Assembly (NCBI GenBank): GCA_017622115.1
Contig: JAGART010000131.1
Location: 1-5,228 of the forward strand
DNA length: 5,228 nt
Source of the DNA: Clostridia bacterium
GTDB taxonomy: Bacteria; Bacillota; Clostridia; Christensenellales; UBA1242
Direction of reading: 5' to 3'
The stretch's first letter is position 1, and the number at the start of each line of letters is the position of its first letter. The notes below the pieces were generated by a model, which saw nothing but the letters and a program-made list of their open reading frames with translations, made no database searches and had not been told where the DNA came from. The position numbers and the translations under genes are program-made. Shown piece after piece: positions 4,754 to 5,228 of this stretch.

Positions 4754-5227
4754 TTATGTATTATTAACGCTATCGTTTATATTGTTTGTTGAAATTTTAG
4801 TAAATTTTGCAATTATCAATTTATTTTTAACATCAGCAAAATTAATTCGAACGCTCATATTTGTACTAATTAATTCATCAGTTCCGCTGATATACCAACC
4901 ATCAAATTGATAACCAGTCAACTTTATACGAGCCACAAGTGTAATAGTATCGGTGCTTGCTAATCCATCAAAATCATCACCCAAAACTTCTGCACTACCA
5001 CCTATTGTACTAGTTACAGCAACACCTTTTATAGCCTCGCCAAAAACAGCAGTATATGTTTCTGTCCCACTAACCACTTGATTTAAAGGATTTTCTGTAA
5101 TTTGAGCATTATCACTTGCTCGCACCCAATACAAAAACGCTTTCCCTGCCTCTGCTATTGCAATACTTGTAACATTTTCATTAAAATTATACGTGCCACC
5201 TGTTATAGAAACAGCACCACCCGCAGT
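4754..5227 (-). CDS. C-terminal part of a surface protein with InlB B-repeat-like units, 5' end outside the window
   Basis: The frame is open from the window edge to TAA 4756-4754, giving 157 visible residues; the true start is outside. Two repeat units of the divergent InlB B-repeat type are seen. Unit 1 (about 3-64) has GGAVSITGGTYNFNENV, FLYW, NPLNQVVSG and YTAVF. Unit 2 (about 69-145) has TSTIGGSAEVLGDDF, TLVARIKLTGYQFDGWY and LIIAKFTKI. Shared marks are the starting GG, the aromatic plus Trp (W34, W111) and the closing beta strand ending in [VK]F. Such repeats are known from exported cell-surface proteins of Gram-positive bacteria, often near the C-terminus. A short polar Asn/Ser tail ends the protein. 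There is no LPXTG, hydrophobic segment or positive tail, so any anchor must be N-terminal, for example a lipobox like that of the neighbouring gene. A TTG codon at 5134 is in frame but lies within unit 1, so it is not a credible start. Confidence 0.85.
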   Translation of the reverse strand, partial: TAGGAVSITGGTYNFNENVTSIAIAEAGKAFLYWVRASDNAQITENPLNQVVSGTETYTAVFGEAIKGVAVTSTIGGSAEVLGDDFDGLASTDTITLVARIKLTGYQFDGWYISGTDELISTNMSVRINFADVKNKLIIAKFTKISTNNINDSVNNT

Positions 5228-5228
5228 C

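Noticed and set aside
4545..4767. Overlapping 64-codon frames on both strands across the hairpin array
   Set aside because: Both frames run through the 38-bp repeats, terminators and hairpins, so their repeated peptide pieces simply mirror the DNA repeats. Neither has a ribosome binding site, and the plus-strand frame runs through the 4725-4749 terminator into the minus-strand gene.
5132..5134. TTG at 5134 as the start of a 126-residue protein
   Set aside because: The frame stays open to the window edge, the TTG falls inside the first B-repeat unit (before W34), and no Shine-Dalgarno site precedes it.

Overview
The window is strongly A+T-rich. It uses the standard genetic code: Trp is TGG, the visible stops are TAA, and no in-frame TGA occurs in the long reading frames. 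Its Shine-Dalgarno sites (AGGAG, AGGGG), TTGACA/TAAAAT-type promoters, U-tract terminators, CCA-encoding tRNA and lipobox-bearing surface protein suggest a low-GC Firmicute or related lineage, perhaps an uncultured gut-type Clostridia member. That taxonomic guess is inference; no marker gene is present to confirm it.

Layout from left to right. Positions 1-3261 (minus strand) hold most of a very long lipoprotein gene. At least 1087 residues are visible, with an N-terminal lipobox, a chain of bacterial Ig-like (Big_2-type) beta domains, and a lead-in typical of GLUG/beta-helix surface proteins where the window cuts it. Positions 3262-3465 are an AT-rich gap with the ribosome binding site and a candidate promoter for that gene, plus the terminator of the next one. 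Positions 3466-4152 (minus) encode a complete 228-residue soluble protein of unknown function, with a good ribosome binding site and an extended -10 promoter. Positions 4218-4287 are a T-tract-rich divergent spacer. A near-consensus plus-strand promoter at 4288-4316 then drives a compact transcription unit. It contains an apparently structured leader RNA of about 100 nt that folds as a three-way junction and matches no family I recognise, then tRNA-Asn(GUU), then a textbook terminator.

Positions 4533-4749 are non-coding and packed with hairpins. They include two copies, 77 bp apart, of a 38-bp palindromic repeat whose only two differences lie in the hairpin loop. This array sits between two converging transcription units and is bounded by near-identical terminators in opposite orientation. 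Positions 4754-5227 (minus) hold the C-terminal 157 residues of a second surface-type protein, made of two divergent InlB B-repeat-like units and lacking a C-terminal sorting signal.

The two large minus-strand genes look like cell-surface or adhesin-type proteins, and the 228-residue gene between them has its own promoter and terminator. The most unusual parts are the tRNA leader RNA and the palindromic repeat array.
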